Of a stretch of DNA of 64,000 nt, positions 52,736 through 63,465 are shown one piece after another. The position numbers and the translations under genes were made by a program. Source of the DNA: Streptomyces fradiae (GTDB taxonomy: Bacteria > Actinomycetota > Actinomycetes > Streptomycetales > Streptomycetaceae). The stretch's first letter is position 1, and each line of letters begins with the position of its first letter. The notes beneath the pieces are model-generated. The model worked only from the letters and a program-made list of their open reading frames with translations, did not search any database and was not told the origin of the DNA. The stretch lies in contig NZ_CP065958.1 of assembly GCF_041270065.1 (NCBI RefSeq), forward strand, positions 2,728,001-2,792,000. The letters are read 5' to 3'.

Positions 52736-53521
52736 TCAGGCGTTCGTCAGACCCGCCGCGTCCAGCACGTACGCCGTCATCGGCTCGTAGTAGCGCGGGT
52801 CCACGACGTGGTCGTCGAGCGGGATCGTGACCTGCATGGTGCCCTCGGCCTCGGCGAGGAAGAGCGCCGGGTCGTTGCAGTCGGCGTAGCCCATGGACTC
52901 CAGGCCGCGCTGGGCGGCGCGGCCCGCCCAGCCGTGGTCGGCGACGACCAGGTCCGGCGCGGGCTCGCCGAGCGCGTCCAGGCCGTCCAGGATCGCGTTC
53001 ATGGGCTCCGGGGAGTGGGTGTGCCACAGGCTGGCGCCCCGCTCGAAGACGGCGACGTCGGCGAACTGCACCACGTACCCCTCGTCGGCGGTCAGCCCGC
53101 CGGGGATCCGCACGATGTCGCAGCCGCGCGCCCGCAGCGCGGCGGCGATCCGGCTGTGCGCGTCGATCAGCGAGCCGGGGTGCCCGGTCGCGAACAGCAC
53201 GCGCTCCTTCGCGGCGGCGGCCTTGGCGAGCCGCGCGGCCATCCGGTCGAGCGCCGCCACGGTCAGCTCCGGGTCGATGGTGTCCTGCCCGGTCCGGTGC
53301 GCCGGGTCGTCGACGACGCCGCACCGCTCGGCCATCACGGCGAGCACGTCCTGCTCGTCCGTCCACCGGTCGCCGAACTCGAGGCCGAACCAGTAGTGGC
53401 GGTCGCCGTTGGCGAGCTTCCGGTAGTGGCTGAGGTTGTTGTCGCGCGGGGTGGCCACGTCCCCGGCGATACGGGTCCGGACGAGGTGCTCGACGAGGTC
53501 GGCGCGGCTGAGTATCGGCAT
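52736..53521 (-). CDS. Conserved actinobacterial protein, phosphatase-like annotation uncertain
   Basis: A 261-residue cytoplasmic protein starting PILSRADLVEHLVRTRIAGDVATPRDNNLSHYRKLANGDRHYWFGLEFGDRWT. Later blocks are ERVLFATGHPGSLIDAHSRIAAALRARGCDIVRI (near 105) with a conserved GHP, ERGASLWHTHSPEPMNAIL (near 165), and VVADHGWAGRAAQRGLESMGYADCNDPAL (near 200). Such proteins are conserved in Streptomyces and sometimes labelled phosphatases, but I see no standard phosphatase motif, so I leave the function open. GGGGG lies before the ATG at 53521. It runs convergent to the cation efflux gene and in the same direction as the TetR gene upstream. Confidence 0.68.
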   Translation of the reverse strand: MPILSRADLVEHLVRTRIAGDVATPRDNNLSHYRKLANGDRHYWFGLEFGDRWTDEQDVLAVMAERCGVVDDPAHRTGQDTIDPELTVAALDRMAARLAKAAAAKERVLFATGHPGSLIDAHSRIAAALRARGCDIVRIPGGLTADEGYVVQFADVAVFERGASLWHTHSPEPMNAILDGLDALGEPAPDLVVADHGWAGRAAQRGLESMGYADCNDPALFLAEAEGTMQVTIPLDDHVVDPRYYEPMTAYVLDAAGLTNA

Positions 53522-53679
53522 GGCCCCCATTCTGCCGTTCCCACCGCCCCGCCGGGCCGCCGCCCACACGATGGACGGGGCCCGTCTCGGGGCCCGCGGG
53601 TCGGAGGCCCAGGTTCCGCCGAACGGAGGACCGGATTCCACCGGACCGGCCGCACTGGCCCCGCGCCTCGCGCCTCGCC

Positions 53680-54294
53680 CTACTCCGCCCCCAGCGCCCC
53701 GAACGCCCCGTGCGCCAGTTCCCGCAGCAGCCGTTCCATCGGCTCGCGGCCCAGGGGGGCGCCCAGGTGCGGGGTGGAGTTGAGGAGGCCGAAGACGGCG
53801 TGGACGGCGGCGCGGACCTCGTATTCGCCGGCGCCGGGGTACAGGTCGCGGACGACGGCGACCCACAGCTCCACGTACTGGCGCTGGAGCTGGCGGACCC
53901 GCTTGCGGTCCTCGTCCTTGAGGCGGTCGAGCTCGCGGTCGTGGAGGGTGATCAGCGGGCGGTCGTCGAGGGCGAAGTCGATGTGCCCGTCGATGAGCGA
54001 GCGCAGCACCGCGCGCGGGTCGCCGTCGGACTCGGCGACCCGCAGCCGGCCGCCGTCGAGCAGCCGCTCGCTGATGCCGACGAGCAGCTCGGCGAGCATC
54101 GCGTCCTTGCCGGGGAAGTGCCGGTAGAGCCCGGGGCCGCTGATGCCGACCGCGGCTCCTATCTCGTCCACGCCCACCCCGTGGAAGCCGCGCTCGGCGA
54201 AGAGGCGGGCGGCCTCCTTGAGGATCTGCTCGCGTCGCGTCGGGGCGTCGGTCCGGCCGGAAGAGGACGGGGTCGGCGTCGGGGTGGTGGTCAT
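53680..54294 (-). CDS. TetR-family regulator, likely of the leucine-degradation operon
   Basis: A 204-residue repressor with a Thr/Pro/Ser-rich start and the HTH RREQILKEAARLFAERGFHGVGVDEIGAAVGISGPGLYRHFPGKDAML (about 20-67). The C-terminal domain has a TetR_C pattern similar to regulators of acyl-CoA carboxylase clusters. No ribosome site is seen; a TAGAAT at 54302-54307 on its strand puts transcription start almost at the ATG, so it may be leaderless. It is divergent from the carboxyltransferase gene, with two GTTAAC-type operators between, one over its own promoter, so autorepression and control of the operon are likely. Confidence 0.87.
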   Translation of the reverse strand: MTTTPTPTPSSSGRTDAPTRREQILKEAARLFAERGFHGVGVDEIGAAVGISGPGLYRHFPGKDAMLAELLVGISERLLDGGRLRVAESDGDPRAVLRSLIDGHIDFALDDRPLITLHDRELDRLKDEDRKRVRQLQRQYVELWVAVVRDLYPGAGEYEVRAAVHAVFGLLNSTPHLGAPLGREPMERLLRELAHGAFGALGAE

Positions 54295-54301
54295 GGATTC
54301 G

Positions 54302-54361
54302 ATTCTAGACAGCGGGGTTAGCGGTCGTTAACCTTGGCGGCATACGTTAACGCTCATTAAC
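54302..54361. promoter_or_regulatory. Two GTTAAC-type dyad operators between TetR and the carboxylase operon
   Basis: GTTAGCGGTCGTTAAC (54317-54332) and GTTAACGCTCATTAAC (54346-54361) are imperfect palindromes of one pattern, 29 bp apart. The first overlaps the presumed -35 region of the TetR promoter, whose -10 (TAGAAT, minus strand) is at 54302-54307; the second lies 33 bases before the carboxyltransferase start. Confidence 0.75.
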
Positions 54362-54394
54362 CGAGTGGACCGACCGAGCAAGGGAGCTCGACGG

Positions 54395-56002
<1,608 letters not shown>

Positions 56003-56016
56003 GGGGACTTCGGAAC

Positions 56017-57945
56017 ATGCTGTTCGACACAGTGCTCGTCGCCAACCGGGGCGAGATCGCCGTGCGCGTCATCCGCACCCTGCGGGAGCTCGGCGTGCGG
56101 TCGGTCGCCGTCTACAGTGACGCGGACGCCGACGCCCGGCACGTACGGGAGGCGGACACGGCGGTACGGATCGGGCCCGCGCCGGCCTCGGAGTCGTACC
56201 TCTCGGTCCCCGCCCTGCTCGACGCGGCCCGCCGCACCGGCGCGCAGGCCGTCCACCCCGGCTACGGCTTCCTCGCGGAGAACGCGGCCTTCGCCCGGGC
56301 CTGCGCGGAGGCGGGGCTGGCCTTCATCGGGCCCTCGGCCGAGGCGATCTCGCTCATGGGCGACAAGATCCGGGCCAAGGAGACGGTACGGGCGGCCGGC
56401 GTCCCGGTCGTCCCCGGCGCCGCCGACCCGGACATCGAGGCCGCCGCGCACGAGCTCGGCGCGCCCGTGCTCCTCAAGCCTTCGGCGGGCGGCGGCGGCA
56501 AGGGCATGCGGCTGGTCCGCGACCTGGCCGTGCTCACCGACGAGATCGCGGCGGCGCGGCGCGAGGCGCGTTCCTCGTTCGGCGACGACACGCTGCTTGT
56601 GGAGCGGTGGATCGACCGCCCCCGGCACATCGAGATCCAGGTCCTCGCGGACGCCCACGGCAACGTGGTGCACCTCGGCGAGCGCGAGTGCTCCCTCCAG
56701 CGCCGCCACCAGAAGATCATCGAGGAGGCGCCCTCGGTCCTCCTCACCCCGGAGATCCGCGCCTCGATGGGCGCGGCGGCCGTCGAGGCGGCCCGCTCCT
56801 GCGGCTATGTCGGCGCGGGCACGGTCGAGTTCATCGTGCCGGGCGGTGACCCTTCCGCGTACTACTTCATGGAGATGAACACCCGCCTCCAGGTCGAACA
56901 CCCGGTGACCGAGCTCATCACCGGCCTGGACCTGGTGGAGTGGCAGCTCAGGGTCGCGGCCGGCGAACCGCTGGACTTCGGCCAGGACGACGTCCGCCTC
57001 GACGGCTGGGCCATCGAGGCCCGCATCTGCGCCGAGGACCCGGCCCGCGGTTTCCTGCCGTCCGGCGGCACGGTCCTCGCCCTCAACGAGCCCTCGGGCG
57101 CGGGCATCCGCACCGACTCGGGCCTGAGCGAGGGCACGGAGGTGTCCAGCCTCTACGACCCGATGCTGTCGAAGGTCATCGTCCACGCCAAGGACCGCCC
57201 GAGCGCCCTGCGCAAGCTGCGCGCCGCCCTCGCGGACACGGTCACCCTGGGCGTCCCGACGAACGCCGGCTTCCTGCGCAACCTCCTCGCGCACCCGGAC
57301 GTGGTGTCGGGCGAGCTGGACACGGGTCTGGTGGAGCGGGACGCGGAATCGCTGGTCGACGGGTCGGTACCGGAGGAGGTGTACGCGGCGGCCGCGGCGG
57401 TACGGTTCGCGGAGCTCGCCCCGGCGCCCCGGGACGGCTGGACCGACCCCTTCTCCGTACCGAACGGCTTCCGCCTCGGCGGCGCCCCGAAGGCTCTGGC
57501 CTTCCCGTTCCGCGTGCCGGGCAACGAGCCGGTCACCGTCCTCGCTCCGAACGGCGCGCAGGTCACGGACCGTTCGGTCAGTGTGACCGTCGACGGGGTC
57601 ACCCACCACTTCCGGCGGGCCGGGGACTGGCTCGGGCGCGACGGGCACTCCTGGCACGTCCTCGACCACGACCCCGTCGCCGCCGCCCTCTCCGGCGCCC
57701 GGCACGGCGGGGCCGACACGCTCGCCGCGCCGATGCCCGGCACCGTCACCGTCGTGAAGGTGGCGGTCGGGGACGAGGTGGAGGCCGGGCAGAGCCTGCT
57801 GGTGGTGGAGGCGATGAAGATGGAGCACGTCATCTCCGCGCCGCACGCCGGCACCGTCACTGAGCTGGACGTCACGCCCGGCACGACCGTCGCCATGGAC
57901 CAGGTCCTGGCCGTGGTGACGCCCCGCGACGAGGAGGACGCATGA
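56017..57945 (+). CDS. accA1: Biotin carboxylase / biotin carrier subunit of the acyl-CoA carboxylase
   Basis: A 642-residue alpha subunit. The biotin carboxylase part (about 1-450) has [46 protein letters not shown], the ATP-grasp glycine loop [14 protein letters not shown] (near 160), [40 protein letters not shown] and [14 protein letters not shown]. The C-terminal carrier domain carries [11 protein letters not shown], whose lysine is biotinylated (near 603). It pairs with the upstream carboxyltransferase. Its stop overlaps the next start as ATGA, so HMG-CoA lyase is translationally coupled. Confidence 0.93.
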   Translation: MLFDTVLVANRGEIAVRVIRTLRELGVRSVAVYSDADADARHVREADTAVRIGPAPASESYLSVPALLDAARRTGAQAVHPGYGFLAENAAFARACAEAGLAFIGPSAEAISLMGDKIRAKETVRAAGVPVVPGAADPDIEAAAHELGAPVLLKPSAGGGGKGMRLVRDLAVLTDEIAAARREARSSFGDDTLLVERWIDRPRHIEIQVLADAHGNVVHLGERECSLQRRHQKIIEEAPSVLLTPEIRASMGAAAVEAARSCGYVGAGTVEFIVPGGDPSAYYFMEMNTRLQVEHPVTELITGLDLVEWQLRVAAGEPLDFGQDDVRLDGWAIEARICAEDPARGFLPSGGTVLALNEPSGAGIRTDSGLSEGTEVSSLYDPMLSKVIVHAKDRPSALRKLRAALADTVTLGVPTNAGFLRNLLAHPDVVSGELDTGLVERDAESLVDGSVPEEVYAAAAAVRFAELAPAPRDGWTDPFSVPNGFRLGGAPKALAFPFRVPGNEPVTVLAPNGAQVTDRSVSVTVDGVTHHFRRAGDWLGRDGHSWHVLDHDPVAAALSGARHGGADTLAAPMPGTVTVVKVAVGDEVEAGQSLLVVEAMKMEHVISAPHAGTVTELDVTPGTTVAMDQVLAVVTPRDEEDA

Positions 57946-58883
57946 CCGCCACCGGACTGCCGATGCCCGTGCCGGCCGCGGGGCTGCCCGCACGCGTGCG
58001 GATCCACGAAGTGGGGCCCCGCGACGGGCTGCAGAACGAGAAGACCGCCGTACCGACCGACGTGAAGGCGGAGTTCATCCGCCGCCTCGTCGCCGCCGGC
58101 CTCACCACCGTCGAGGCGACCAGCTTCGTGCACCCCAAGTGGGTGCCCCAACTGGCCGACGCCGAGGACCTGTTCCCGCAGGTCCGCGACCTGCCCGTAC
58201 GGCTCCCGGTGCTGGTGCCGAACGAGCGCGGCCTGGACCGGGCGCTCACGCTCGGCGCTCGCGAGGTCGCCGTGTTCGCGTCGGCGACCGAGTCCTTCGC
58301 CAAGGCCAACCTCAACCGCACCGTGGACGAGGCGCTCGCCATGTTCGCCCCGGTCGTCACCCGCGCCGCCGAGGCCGGCCTCAAGGTCCGCGGTTATCTC
58401 TCGATGTGCTTCGGCGACCCGTGGGAGGGCCCGGTCCCGATCGAGCAGGTCGTCCGGGTCACCAAGGCGCTCGCCGACATGGGCTGCGACGAGCTGAGCC
58501 TCGGCGACACGATCGGCGTTGCCACCCCGGGCCACGTCAAGGCGCTGCTCACGGCGCTCAACGAGGCCGGGGTGCCCACCTCCCGTATCGCCGTGCACTT
58601 CCACGACACCTACGGGCAGGCCCTCGCCAACGCCTACGCGGCGCTCGAACACGGCGTCACCGTCTTCGACGCGTCCGCCGGCGGCCTCGGCGGCTGCCCG
58701 TACGCCAAGTCCGCCACCGGGAACCTCGCCACCGAGGACCTGGTGTGGATGCTCCGCGGCCTCGGCATCGAGACCGGGGTCGACCTGGCCGCCCTCACCG
58801 CCACGAGCGGGTGGATGGCCGACCACCTGGGCCGCCCGAGCCCGTCCCGCACCGTTCGCGCGCTCTCCCACAAGGAGTCCTGA
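57942..58883 (+). CDS. hmgL: Hydroxymethylglutaryl-CoA lyase
   Basis: A 313-residue TIM-barrel lyase that splits HMG-CoA to acetyl-CoA and acetoacetate, the last step of leucine degradation. The catalytic opening is [24 protein letters not shown] (about 17-40); [17 protein letters not shown] follows; metal ligands appear in [21 protein letters not shown] (near 210); and the cysteine loop is [22 protein letters not shown] (near 245). The full RDG...GGCPYA set separates it from homocitrate-type relatives. It overlaps the preceding gene by four bases and the acyl-CoA dehydrogenase gene follows after two bases. Confidence 0.94.
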   Translation: MTATGLPMPVPAAGLPARVRIHEVGPRDGLQNEKTAVPTDVKAEFIRRLVAAGLTTVEATSFVHPKWVPQLADAEDLFPQVRDLPVRLPVLVPNERGLDRALTLGAREVAVFASATESFAKANLNRTVDEALAMFAPVVTRAAEAGLKVRGYLSMCFGDPWEGPVPIEQVVRVTKALADMGCDELSLGDTIGVATPGHVKALLTALNEAGVPTSRIAVHFHDTYGQALANAYAALEHGVTVFDASAGGLGGCPYAKSATGNLATEDLVWMLRGLGIETGVDLAALTATSGWMADHLGRPSPSRTVRALSHKES

Positions 58884-58885
58884 GC

Positions 58886-60046
58886 ATGTCCCTCGACCAC
58901 CGGCTCTCCGAAGAGCACGAGGAACTCCGCCGTACCGTCGAGGCGTTCGCCCACGACGTCGTCGCCCCGAAGATCGGCGACTACTACGAGCGCCACGAGT
59001 TCCCGTACGAGATCGTCGCCGAGATGGGCCGCATGGGCCTGTTCGGCCTGCCGTTCCCCGAGGAGTACGGCGGCATGGGCGGCGACTACCTCGCCCTCGG
59101 CATCGCCCTGGAGGAGCTGGCCCGGGTCGACTCCTCGGTCGCCATCACCCTGGAGGCGGGCGTCTCGCTCGGCGCCATGCCGCTGCACCTGTTCGGTACG
59201 GAGGAGCAGAAGCGCCAGTGGCTGCCGAAGCTGTGCTCCGGCGAGATGCTGGGCGCGTTCGGCCTGACCGAGCCGGGCGCCGGCTCGGACGCGGGCGGCA
59301 CCCGCACCACCGCCGTCCGGGACGGCGACCACTGGGTCATCAACGGCTCGAAGTGCTTCATCACCAACTCCGGTACGGACATCACGGGTCTGGTCACGGT
59401 GACCGCGGTGACCGGCCGCAAGGCGGACGGCCGCCCGCTGATCTCCTCGATCATCGTCCCGTCCGGCACCCCCGGCTTCACGGTCGCCGCGCCCTACTCC
59501 AAGGTCGGCTGGAACGCCTCGGACACCCGCGAACTCGCCTTCGACGACGTGCGCGTCCCGGTCGAGAACCTGCTCGGCGAGGAGGGCCGCGGCTACGCGC
59601 AGTTCCTGCGGATCCTCGACGAGGGCCGGATCGCGATCTCCGCCCTTGCCACCGGCCTCGCGCAGGGCTGTGTCGACGAGTCCGTGAAGTACGCGAAGGA
59701 ACGTCACGCCTTCGGCCGCCCGATCGGCGACAACCAGGCCATCCAGTTCAAGATCGCCGACATGGAGATGCGCGCCCACATGGCCCGCATCGGCTGGCGC
59801 GACGCCGCCTCCCGCCTCGTCCTCGGCGAGCCCTTCAAGAAGGAGGCGGCCCTCGCGAAGCTGTACTCCTCGACGGTGGCCGTCGACAACGCCCGCGAGG
59901 CCACCCAGATCCACGGCGGCTACGGCTTCATGAACGAGTACCCGGTGGCCCGCATGTGGCGCGACTCCAAGATCCTCGAAATCGGCGAGGGTACCAGCGA
60001 GGTCCAGCGCATGCTGATCGCCCGCGAGCTGGGCCTCACCGGCTGA
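58886..60046 (+). CDS. acdH: Acyl-CoA dehydrogenase of the leucine/branched-chain operon
   Basis: A 386-residue FAD acyl-CoA dehydrogenase. It has [94 protein letters not shown], and [42 protein letters not shown]. The glutamate in EIGEGTSE is the usual medium/short-chain catalytic base, unlike isovaleryl-CoA dehydrogenases, which have alanine or glycine there and use a different glutamate. By position in the operon it should act on isovaleryl- or another short branched acyl-CoA. AAGGAG lies before the ATG. A strong hairpin follows. Confidence 0.92.
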   Translation: MSLDHRLSEEHEELRRTVEAFAHDVVAPKIGDYYERHEFPYEIVAEMGRMGLFGLPFPEEYGGMGGDYLALGIALEELARVDSSVAITLEAGVSLGAMPLHLFGTEEQKRQWLPKLCSGEMLGAFGLTEPGAGSDAGGTRTTAVRDGDHWVINGSKCFITNSGTDITGLVTVTAVTGRKADGRPLISSIIVPSGTPGFTVAAPYSKVGWNASDTRELAFDDVRVPVENLLGEEGRGYAQFLRILDEGRIAISALATGLAQGCVDESVKYAKERHAFGRPIGDNQAIQFKIADMEMRAHMARIGWRDAASRLVLGEPFKKEAALAKLYSSTVAVDNAREATQIHGGYGFMNEYPVARMWRDSKILEIGEGTSEVQRMLIARELGLTG

Positions 60047-60065
60047 CCCCTGGTCGACGACTGAT

Positions 60066-60106
60066 GTGAATGCGGCCCGCCGAGTACGCCTCGGCGGGCC
60101 GTTCAC
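60066..60106. terminator. Strong bidirectional terminator after the leucine-degradation operon
   Basis: CGGCCCGCCGAG (60073-60084) and CTCGGCGGGCCG (60090-60101) are perfect 12-bp complements with a five-base loop, and GTGAA/TTCAC continue the stem after a two-base bulge. It ends acdH and, on the other strand, lies over the stop codon of the 60103 gene. Confidence 0.85.
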
Positions 60107-60423
60107 GTGCCGTAGCGCATCAGGCAGTACGTCGCCTTGCCCAGCAACCTCAGCATCGCGGCCGGGTCGCCGTCCTGGTCCCGCAGCAGCGCGCGGGCGT
60201 GTGCGGCCGTCTGCTCGACGATGGCCTGTGCGCGCGCGTCCGCGAGCGTCTTCGCGTACGCCTCGGCCGGACCGACGAGTTGCCCGATGTACAAGCGCAG
60301 CCGCCTGCGGACCTCGTCGGCGGCCGGCCCTGTCGCCCGCCCCTCGGCAAGGGCGAGGGCCAGATCCACGTCCCGGCCCATGTCGACCCACGCCGACAAC
60401 GACGGCTCGGACACGGCGCTCAC
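60103..60423 (-). CDS. Small protein of unknown function
   Basis: A 106-residue cytoplasmic protein, mostly helical by composition, with SLSAWVDMGRDVDLALALAEGRATGPAADEVRRRLRLYIGQLVGPAEAYAKTLADARAQAIVEQTAAHARALLRDQDGDPAAMLRLLGKATYCLMRYGT. The GTG start overlaps the stop of the small upstream gene as GTGA (60420-60423), so the two are coupled. Such short paired genes next to XRE-TPR regulators are frequent in Streptomyces accessory DNA. No domain is recognised with confidence and no function is claimed. Confidence 0.62.
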   Translation of the reverse strand: MSAVSEPSLSAWVDMGRDVDLALALAEGRATGPAADEVRRRLRLYIGQLVGPAEAYAKTLADARAQAIVEQTAAHARALLRDQDGDPAAMLRLLGKATYCLMRYGT

Positions 60424-60593
60424 CGCCCGCCATCCTCGGTCTCGGCCTCGCCGTGCAGCGGTCCCGTACGAGCGAGGAATGCCTCCCAGCCGCGCTGGGC
60501 CCGCGCCAACAGACCGGCGGACGGGCCGTATCCGCAATGCGTTTCGCAGGATGTCAGGGCGTGAAGCCGTTCCGGCTCCTGGTTGTTCGTCAT
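60420..60593 (-). CDS. Small protein of unknown function, coupled to the 60103 gene
   Basis: A 57-residue protein, TNNQEPERLHALTSCETHCGYGPSAGLLARAQRGWEAFLARTGPLHGEAETEDGGR after the ATG at 60593. It has a C-E-T-H-C pair that might bind metal and an acidic end. GAGAG lies just before the ATG; the longer upstream frame crosses the divergent promoter region and is rejected. It is divergent from the XRE-TPR regulator at 60751, and its stop overlaps the next start. The small size keeps confidence low. Confidence 0.5.
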   Translation of the reverse strand: MTNNQEPERLHALTSCETHCGYGPSAGLLARAQRGWEAFLARTGPLHGEAETEDGGR

Positions 60594-60750
60594 CGGGCTC
60601 TCCGAACTGATCGCTGACCGGCTGTCACCTTGAGTCAACGGCCGACGAGAGCCGCGAAAGCGCACAAGATGTGCACAAGCGCCAGGGCGTGGGCATCCGA
60701 GCCCTGAGAGCATGGGACCAACGCAACGTCGATCGTCGGGAAGCGCCGAT

Positions 60751-61938
60751 ATGAGTGCGATCATCGAAGTGCCCGGGCCCGGAGCCAACATCGCCGTCCT
60801 GCGGAAGGCACGCGGATGGGGTCAGGACCGGCTGGCCGCCGCTGCCGGGATCTCGACGAGCCTGCTCGGCAAGATCGAGCGCGGCGAACGCGCCTTGTCC
60901 CAAGGCGTGGGGGCGTCGCTGGCGCACGCCCTCGGCATCACCCTCGACGAACTGTTGGGCAGGGCGCCGGTGCACGAGGACGACGAGAGCACATTGCGGG
61001 CGCTCACCAGGGCGATCCGCCGCTTCGATCTCGCGGGTGATCCGGAGATGACCGAGGCCGAGCTGGGCGCCCGACTTCACGAGATGGTGCTTCTTCGGGA
61101 GCGGGCCGACCTGCGCGGTGTCATGACGTGCCTTCCGCGGCTCGTGTCGGCTGCCACGAATCACGCGCACGCGGCCGGCACCCCGGCCGCCTGGGCCAGG
61201 GTCGCCGAGGCGTACTCGACCGTCTACTGGCTTGCGGCCAGGCACCGTTGGATGACCCTGGCCGACTTGGCCACCACGAAACAGAAGCTGGCCGCTCAGC
61301 AGGCGGACCCGGTCACGGCCGCCATCGCCGTTCGCGACGAAGCGGGCCTGTACCTGAATCACGGGGACTTCGAGGACGGCCTCGCCGTGGTCGACAGCGG
61401 CCTGGTGCGCGTGGAGCGTGACGCCCCCGCGGGCCCCGGCCGTCTGTACGCCCTGGGGGTGCTGCACCTTCGCGGGCTCACCCTCGCCGGGCGCCTCGGG
61501 GACCGACGCACAGCCGACCTGCACATCGCGAAAGCGTGCGATCTCGCCGAGGAGTTGGGTCAGGACACCAGCCGTCTCGGCATCCACTTCGGCACCCAGG
61601 ACCTCGGCGTTCACATCGTCGCGACCTCGGCCGACCTCGGCCGGCATGTGGAGGGCATCGCCGCGATGGACGCCCTCCGCGCGCTGGAGAGGGTGGGACG
61701 ACTGACGCTGCCCGCGACTCGGACCAGCCCGCTGCACATGAACGTCGCACGCTCGAAGCTGGCCCTCGGCGATCGGGACGGAGCCTTGGAGGAGTTGGAA
61801 GAAGCATGGGCCCTGGCGCCGCAGATGGCGCGGGTCCACCCCACGGCTCAGGAGTTGTTGCGCGTCCTGACCTCGCTCCACAAGCGGAGCAATCCCCGGC
61901 TCACGACGTTGGCCAGGCGAGCGAAGATCCAGTTCTGA
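60751..61938 (+). CDS. XRE-family regulator with TPR-like domain
   Basis: A 395-residue regulator. The N-terminal XRE HTH is IAVLRKARGWGQDRLAAAAGISTSLLGKIERGERALSQGVGASLAHALGITLDELLG (about 13-70). The rest is built of helical repeats: LGARLHEMVLLRERADLRGVMTCLPRLV, AAWARVAEAYSTVYWLAARHRW, ADLHIAKACDLAEELGQDTSR and ALGDRDGALEELEEAWALAPQM, typical of the TPR-containing XRE proteins that sense peptides or partner proteins. The ATG at 60751 has GGAAG eight bases upstream. It is divergent from two small coupled genes and is followed by an HTH gene 129 bases downstream. Confidence 0.85.
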   Translation: MSAIIEVPGPGANIAVLRKARGWGQDRLAAAAGISTSLLGKIERGERALSQGVGASLAHALGITLDELLGRAPVHEDDESTLRALTRAIRRFDLAGDPEMTEAELGARLHEMVLLRERADLRGVMTCLPRLVSAATNHAHAAGTPAAWARVAEAYSTVYWLAARHRWMTLADLATTKQKLAAQQADPVTAAIAVRDEAGLYLNHGDFEDGLAVVDSGLVRVERDAPAGPGRLYALGVLHLRGLTLAGRLGDRRTADLHIAKACDLAEELGQDTSRLGIHFGTQDLGVHIVATSADLGRHVEGIAAMDALRALERVGRLTLPATRTSPLHMNVARSKLALGDRDGALEELEEAWALAPQMARVHPTAQELLRVLTSLHKRSNPRLTTLARRAKIQF

Positions 61939-61967
61939 GCCTGAGCAGGTCACCCACAAGTGGCATA

Positions 61968-62014
61968 TTCACACAACGCGTCCATGTGAACACTCTGTGT
62001 GCGGTACGGTTCAC
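61968..62014. promoter_or_regulatory. TTCAC/GTGAA repeats upstream of the 62068 gene
   Basis: TTCAC (61968-61972), GTGAA (61986-61990) and TTCAC (62010-62014) form two adjacent inverted pairs; GTGAAC (61986-61991) and GTTCAC (62009-62014) extend to six bases. TTCACACAA and TTCACGCAA begin the outer copies. They lie between the XRE gene and the next gene and may be an operator for the XRE regulator. Confidence 0.45.
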
Positions 62015-62067
62015 GCAAATCGGCCCCCGTGGATGGTTGCACCCATCCGCGAGGGCCTAGACCACTA

Positions 62068-62958
62068 GTGGAAGACGACTCCACCGTGATGTACCGGCAC
62101 TTTATCGCGCCCTCGCGCGGCTTCACCCAGTTCTCGCACGACCTCATCCGGCATCCGAGCCTCAACTCCGACGCCGTACGCCTCCTGACCTGGCAGCTTT
62201 CCCTCCCCGAAGGCGCCCGCGAGTCACTCTCCCGAACGGCCGAAAAAGCCCGGATCGGGGCATGCGCGTTCACCCGGGCCAAGCGGCAGCTGAAGGCGGC
62301 GGGCTTCGTCCACGAGCGGCGGGTCCAAGGACCCGGTGGGCGGTGGGTGACACAACAGCTCGTGTCCAACCGGCCGTTGAGCGAGGCCCAGGCCGCCAAG
62401 CTGCTCGGACGGACGCCACCGAGTCCCGTAAATCCGACGGTCGGTGAGCCGACACCCCGGCCCACCGACGGTTATCCAAAGGATGAACACCTAGGGGAGG
62501 ACAACTCCATCCTTCCCCCCGAGCCGGATCCCGAGCCGGAGCCGACACCGGATGTCCCCGAAGAGGCCCGCGCCGTCGTCGGCACGCTGCCCCTCCTCTC
62601 CCCCGCCCTCAAGCACATCCCGCCCGGCATGCGCGACGAACTCGCCCGACTCGCCGCCGCCTGGCTCGCCGCCGGACACACCTCCGCCGCCATCCACGCC
62701 CACCTCCTCCGCGGCCTGCCCGGCGGCGACACGCCCGTACACCGACCCGGCGGGCTCGTCCGCTACCTACTCCGCGCGATCCCGCCAGTGGCGCCCCCGC
62801 AGCCCCCACCACCCACCGGACCCGGAATCTCCGCCCGACTCGCCGAAACCCGGGAATGCGAAGGCCAGCACGCCCAAGCCACGCTCTTCCGGCCCGTCGG
62901 CGACGAGACACTGTGCCGCCAGTGCACGCCCGCCCCGATCGGTCATGGCGGATCCTAG
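62068..62958 (+). CDS. Winged-helix DNA-binding protein of unknown role
   Basis: A 296-residue protein. Residues about 8-115 look like a winged helix-turn-helix: YRHFIAPSRGFTQFSHDLIRHPSLNSDAVRLLTWQLSLPEGARESLSRTAEKARIGACAFTRAKRQLKAAGFVHERRVQGPGGRWVTQQLVSN. An acidic Pro/Glu linker follows (about 160-185), and the end has ECEGQHAQATLF...ETLCRQC, a possible zinc site with Cys and His. The GTG at 62068 is used; an ATG at 62089 is possible and neither has a strong ribosome site. Such proteins occur in Streptomyces accessory DNA. No replication or integrase function can be claimed. Confidence 0.68.
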   Translation: MEDDSTVMYRHFIAPSRGFTQFSHDLIRHPSLNSDAVRLLTWQLSLPEGARESLSRTAEKARIGACAFTRAKRQLKAAGFVHERRVQGPGGRWVTQQLVSNRPLSEAQAAKLLGRTPPSPVNPTVGEPTPRPTDGYPKDEHLGEDNSILPPEPDPEPEPTPDVPEEARAVVGTLPLLSPALKHIPPGMRDELARLAAAWLAAGHTSAAIHAHLLRGLPGGDTPVHRPGGLVRYLLRAIPPVAPPQPPPPTGPGISARLAETRECEGQHAQATLFRPVGDETLCRQCTPAPIGHGGS

Positions 62959-62965
62959 GCAGTCC

Positions 62966-63391
62966 CTAAACCGTGTAGGTCGTGGGCTTGGGCGCCACCA
63001 TGTCCGGTGTGGTGCCTTCGACGGTCAGCTTCCCGGTCCACAGCTCGTACCGGTTGCACCAAGGACCACCGAAGTCGATACGCCGGCCGCCGGGCTCCAG
63101 CTTCCAGCCTGTCGCTTCCCAGCGGGCGAGGAGATCACCGCAGACGAAGGCCCGGTGGGCTTGCAGCATGATCCACCTGCCCTTGTCGGTCTCCGTCGCC
63201 GACTCCTTGTTCATGGCGGCAGCCATCTGCCACAGCCGAGACCAGTCGACACCCGGGGTCAGCGGGCCCACGATGCCGACCTCCCCCAGCCTCCGTTCGT
63301 CCAAATGGTGTGTGGCGTAGCCGAAGACGGTTCCGAACATGGCGAAGACGCACGTCCGTGTACGGCCTTCCGCGCCGTTGGCGTGGTGCAT
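62966..63391 (-). CDS. Conserved hypothetical protein
   Basis: A protein of 141 residues from the ATG at 63391, or 124 from the in-frame ATG at 63340. Recognisable stretches are MFGTVFGYATHHLDERRLGEVGIVGPLTPGVDWSRLWQMAAAMNKESATETDKGRWIMLQAHRAFVCGDLLARWEATGWKLEPGG and a C-terminal beta-rich part with WCNRYELWTGKLTVEG. The 63391 start has GGAG upstream but leaves only 20 bases after the terminator of the preceding gene, so the later start is also plausible. It runs convergent to the HTH gene, eight bases away. Family not recognised. Confidence 0.55.
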   Translation of the reverse strand: MHHANGAEGRTRTCVFAMFGTVFGYATHHLDERRLGEVGIVGPLTPGVDWSRLWQMAAAMNKESATETDKGRWIMLQAHRAFVCGDLLARWEATGWKLEPGGRRIDFGGPWCNRYELWTGKLTVEGTTPDMVAPKPTTYTV

Positions 63392-63410
63392 ACTCTCGGC
63401 TCCGATGGCA

Positions 63411-63447
63411 GCGCGGCCCGGACGTCTTCTCCACGTCCGGGCCGCGC
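63411..63447 (-). terminator. Perfect 15-bp hairpin terminator
   Basis: GCGCGGCCCGGACGT (63411-63425) and ACGTCCGGGCCGCGC (63433-63447) are exact complements with a seven-base loop. It lies 19 bases past the stop of the 63466 gene on the minus strand. Confidence 0.85.
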
Positions 63448-63465
63448 CTTGCTCGATGGTTCAGG

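Noticed and set aside
60103..60593. A toxin-antitoxin pair from two small coupled genes
   Set aside because: Size and coupling fit, but neither product shows a known toxin or antitoxin motif.
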